A DNA stretch of 39,256 nucleotides, from contig AUXH01000117.1 in NCBI GenBank assembly GCA_000482145.1, positions 1 to 39,256 of the forward strand, in the 5' to 3' direction. Position numbers and translations under genes: made by a program. Of the stretch, positions 38,948 through 39,256 are shown one piece after another. Below the pieces are notes generated by a model. It saw only the letters and a list, made by a program, of their open reading frames with translations. It had not been told where the DNA came from and did not search any database. Source of the DNA: Strigomonas culicis (taxonomy: Eukaryota; Euglenozoa; Kinetoplastea; Trypanosomatida; Trypanosomatidae). How positions within the stretch are numbered: the stretch's first letter is position 1; each line of letters starts with the position of its first letter.

Positions 38948-39256
38948 CTACAAATCATCCTGTACCATAATGCGGACGGTGCGCGAGGTGCGGGAGCTCA
39001 TGATGGAGCCTGCTATGCTCTCGGTCCCCCCTGCGTCGCCGCCCACGCTACAGCCGTTGCCCTGCGGTCTATTACACATGTTGCGCATTTGTATGAGGCT
39101 CTCTTCACTCGTCCTGCGGCCGCCGGCCTCCAGCGAGATCTTCTTCTTCCACTTCGCCAGCTGCGCCTGCGCGTCGCGCTGCAGCGGCGGCGCCGGCGGC
39201 GCGTCGTCGGCGCCGCGGGACGGGGGGTTGGTCACCACCCACCGCGAGCGCGCGCG
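38948..39256 (-). CDS. Gene P: AP-module family protein, 5' end outside the window
   Basis: The frame is open to the right edge of the window, so the N-terminus is missing; the GTG at 39236-39238 is an ordinary internal valine codon. What is present is the C-terminal end: DDAPPAPPLQR followed by DAQAQLAKWKK (module at DNA 39128-39208, with DAQAQ in place of DAKAQ), a short Ser/Gly-rich stretch, and SRTVRIMVQDDL, a shorter variant of the TVRLMC acidic tail. GLLISKIG is not present directly before the module. The last 16 bases of the window are an almost pure CG run coding Arg and Ala. Confidence 0.78.
   Translation of the reverse strand, partial: RARSRWVVTNPPSRGADDAPPAPPLQRDAQAQLAKWKKKISLEAGGRRTSEESLIQMRNMCNRPQGNGCSVGGDAGGTESIAGSIMSSRTSRTVRIMVQDDL

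Noticed and set aside
39236..39238. GTG at the right edge as the start of gene P
   Set aside because: The frame remains open to the window edge and the family proteins are hundreds of residues longer, so this is an internal valine codon of a cut-off gene.

Overview
The window looks like nuclear DNA of a kinetoplastid, most probably a Trypanosoma-like trypanosomatid; I cannot fix the genus. Every convincing gene lies on the minus strand, in one unbroken head-to-tail run of about 38 kb. None needs an intron. Coding blocks are G+C-rich, while spacers are A+T-rich and strongly purine-rich on the plus strand, so the transcribed strand carries the long pyrimidine tracts and AG sites expected for trans-splicing. 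I recognised no tRNA, rRNA, transposase or housekeeping gene.

The whole window is one tandem array of related, mostly disordered, charged proteins that I cannot assign to a named family. Two subfamilies are separated in space. The left side (1.4-14.6 kb) holds seven knuckle-type genes or remnants, called A-G here. Each has an N-terminus starting like MNMYG, most with a C-x2-C...C-x2-C zinc-knuckle-like pair. Two basic RRVS helices follow, separated by a conserved TSEEMHRPSLAKKK block, and some end in a Ser-Pro-rich tail. The right side (16.2-39.3 kb) holds eight larger AP-module genes, I-P. They end in a nearly invariant 27-residue module (DDAPPAPPLQR...LAKWKK...LE), usually preceded by a GLLISKIG-like motif and followed by a TVR(L/V)MC acidic tail. 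Basic helices like those of the left subfamily occur in them, which suggests a common origin.

Between the halves sits H (14.6-15.5 kb), a frame-broken relic with a knuckle-type N-terminus followed by AP-type sequence. Gene M is an apparently intact gene with the same mosaic layout. The array shows duplication, gene conversion and decay: N and O lie in a duplicated unit, B/F and I/K share nearly identical 3' coding ends, K carries five 42-residue repeats, N has an in-frame doubling of its module, E has lost its start codon and gained a TAG stop, and G is cut short and abuts H. The 3' flanks of A, D and E hold degenerate G+C-richer sequence with a recurring transmembrane-like segment.

Within a kinetoplastid the genes would be transcribed together and processed by trans-splicing, with protein levels set by UTRs. 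Their shared modules suggest scaffold or adaptor proteins regulated by phosphorylation. That is inference: no catalytic domain is visible.
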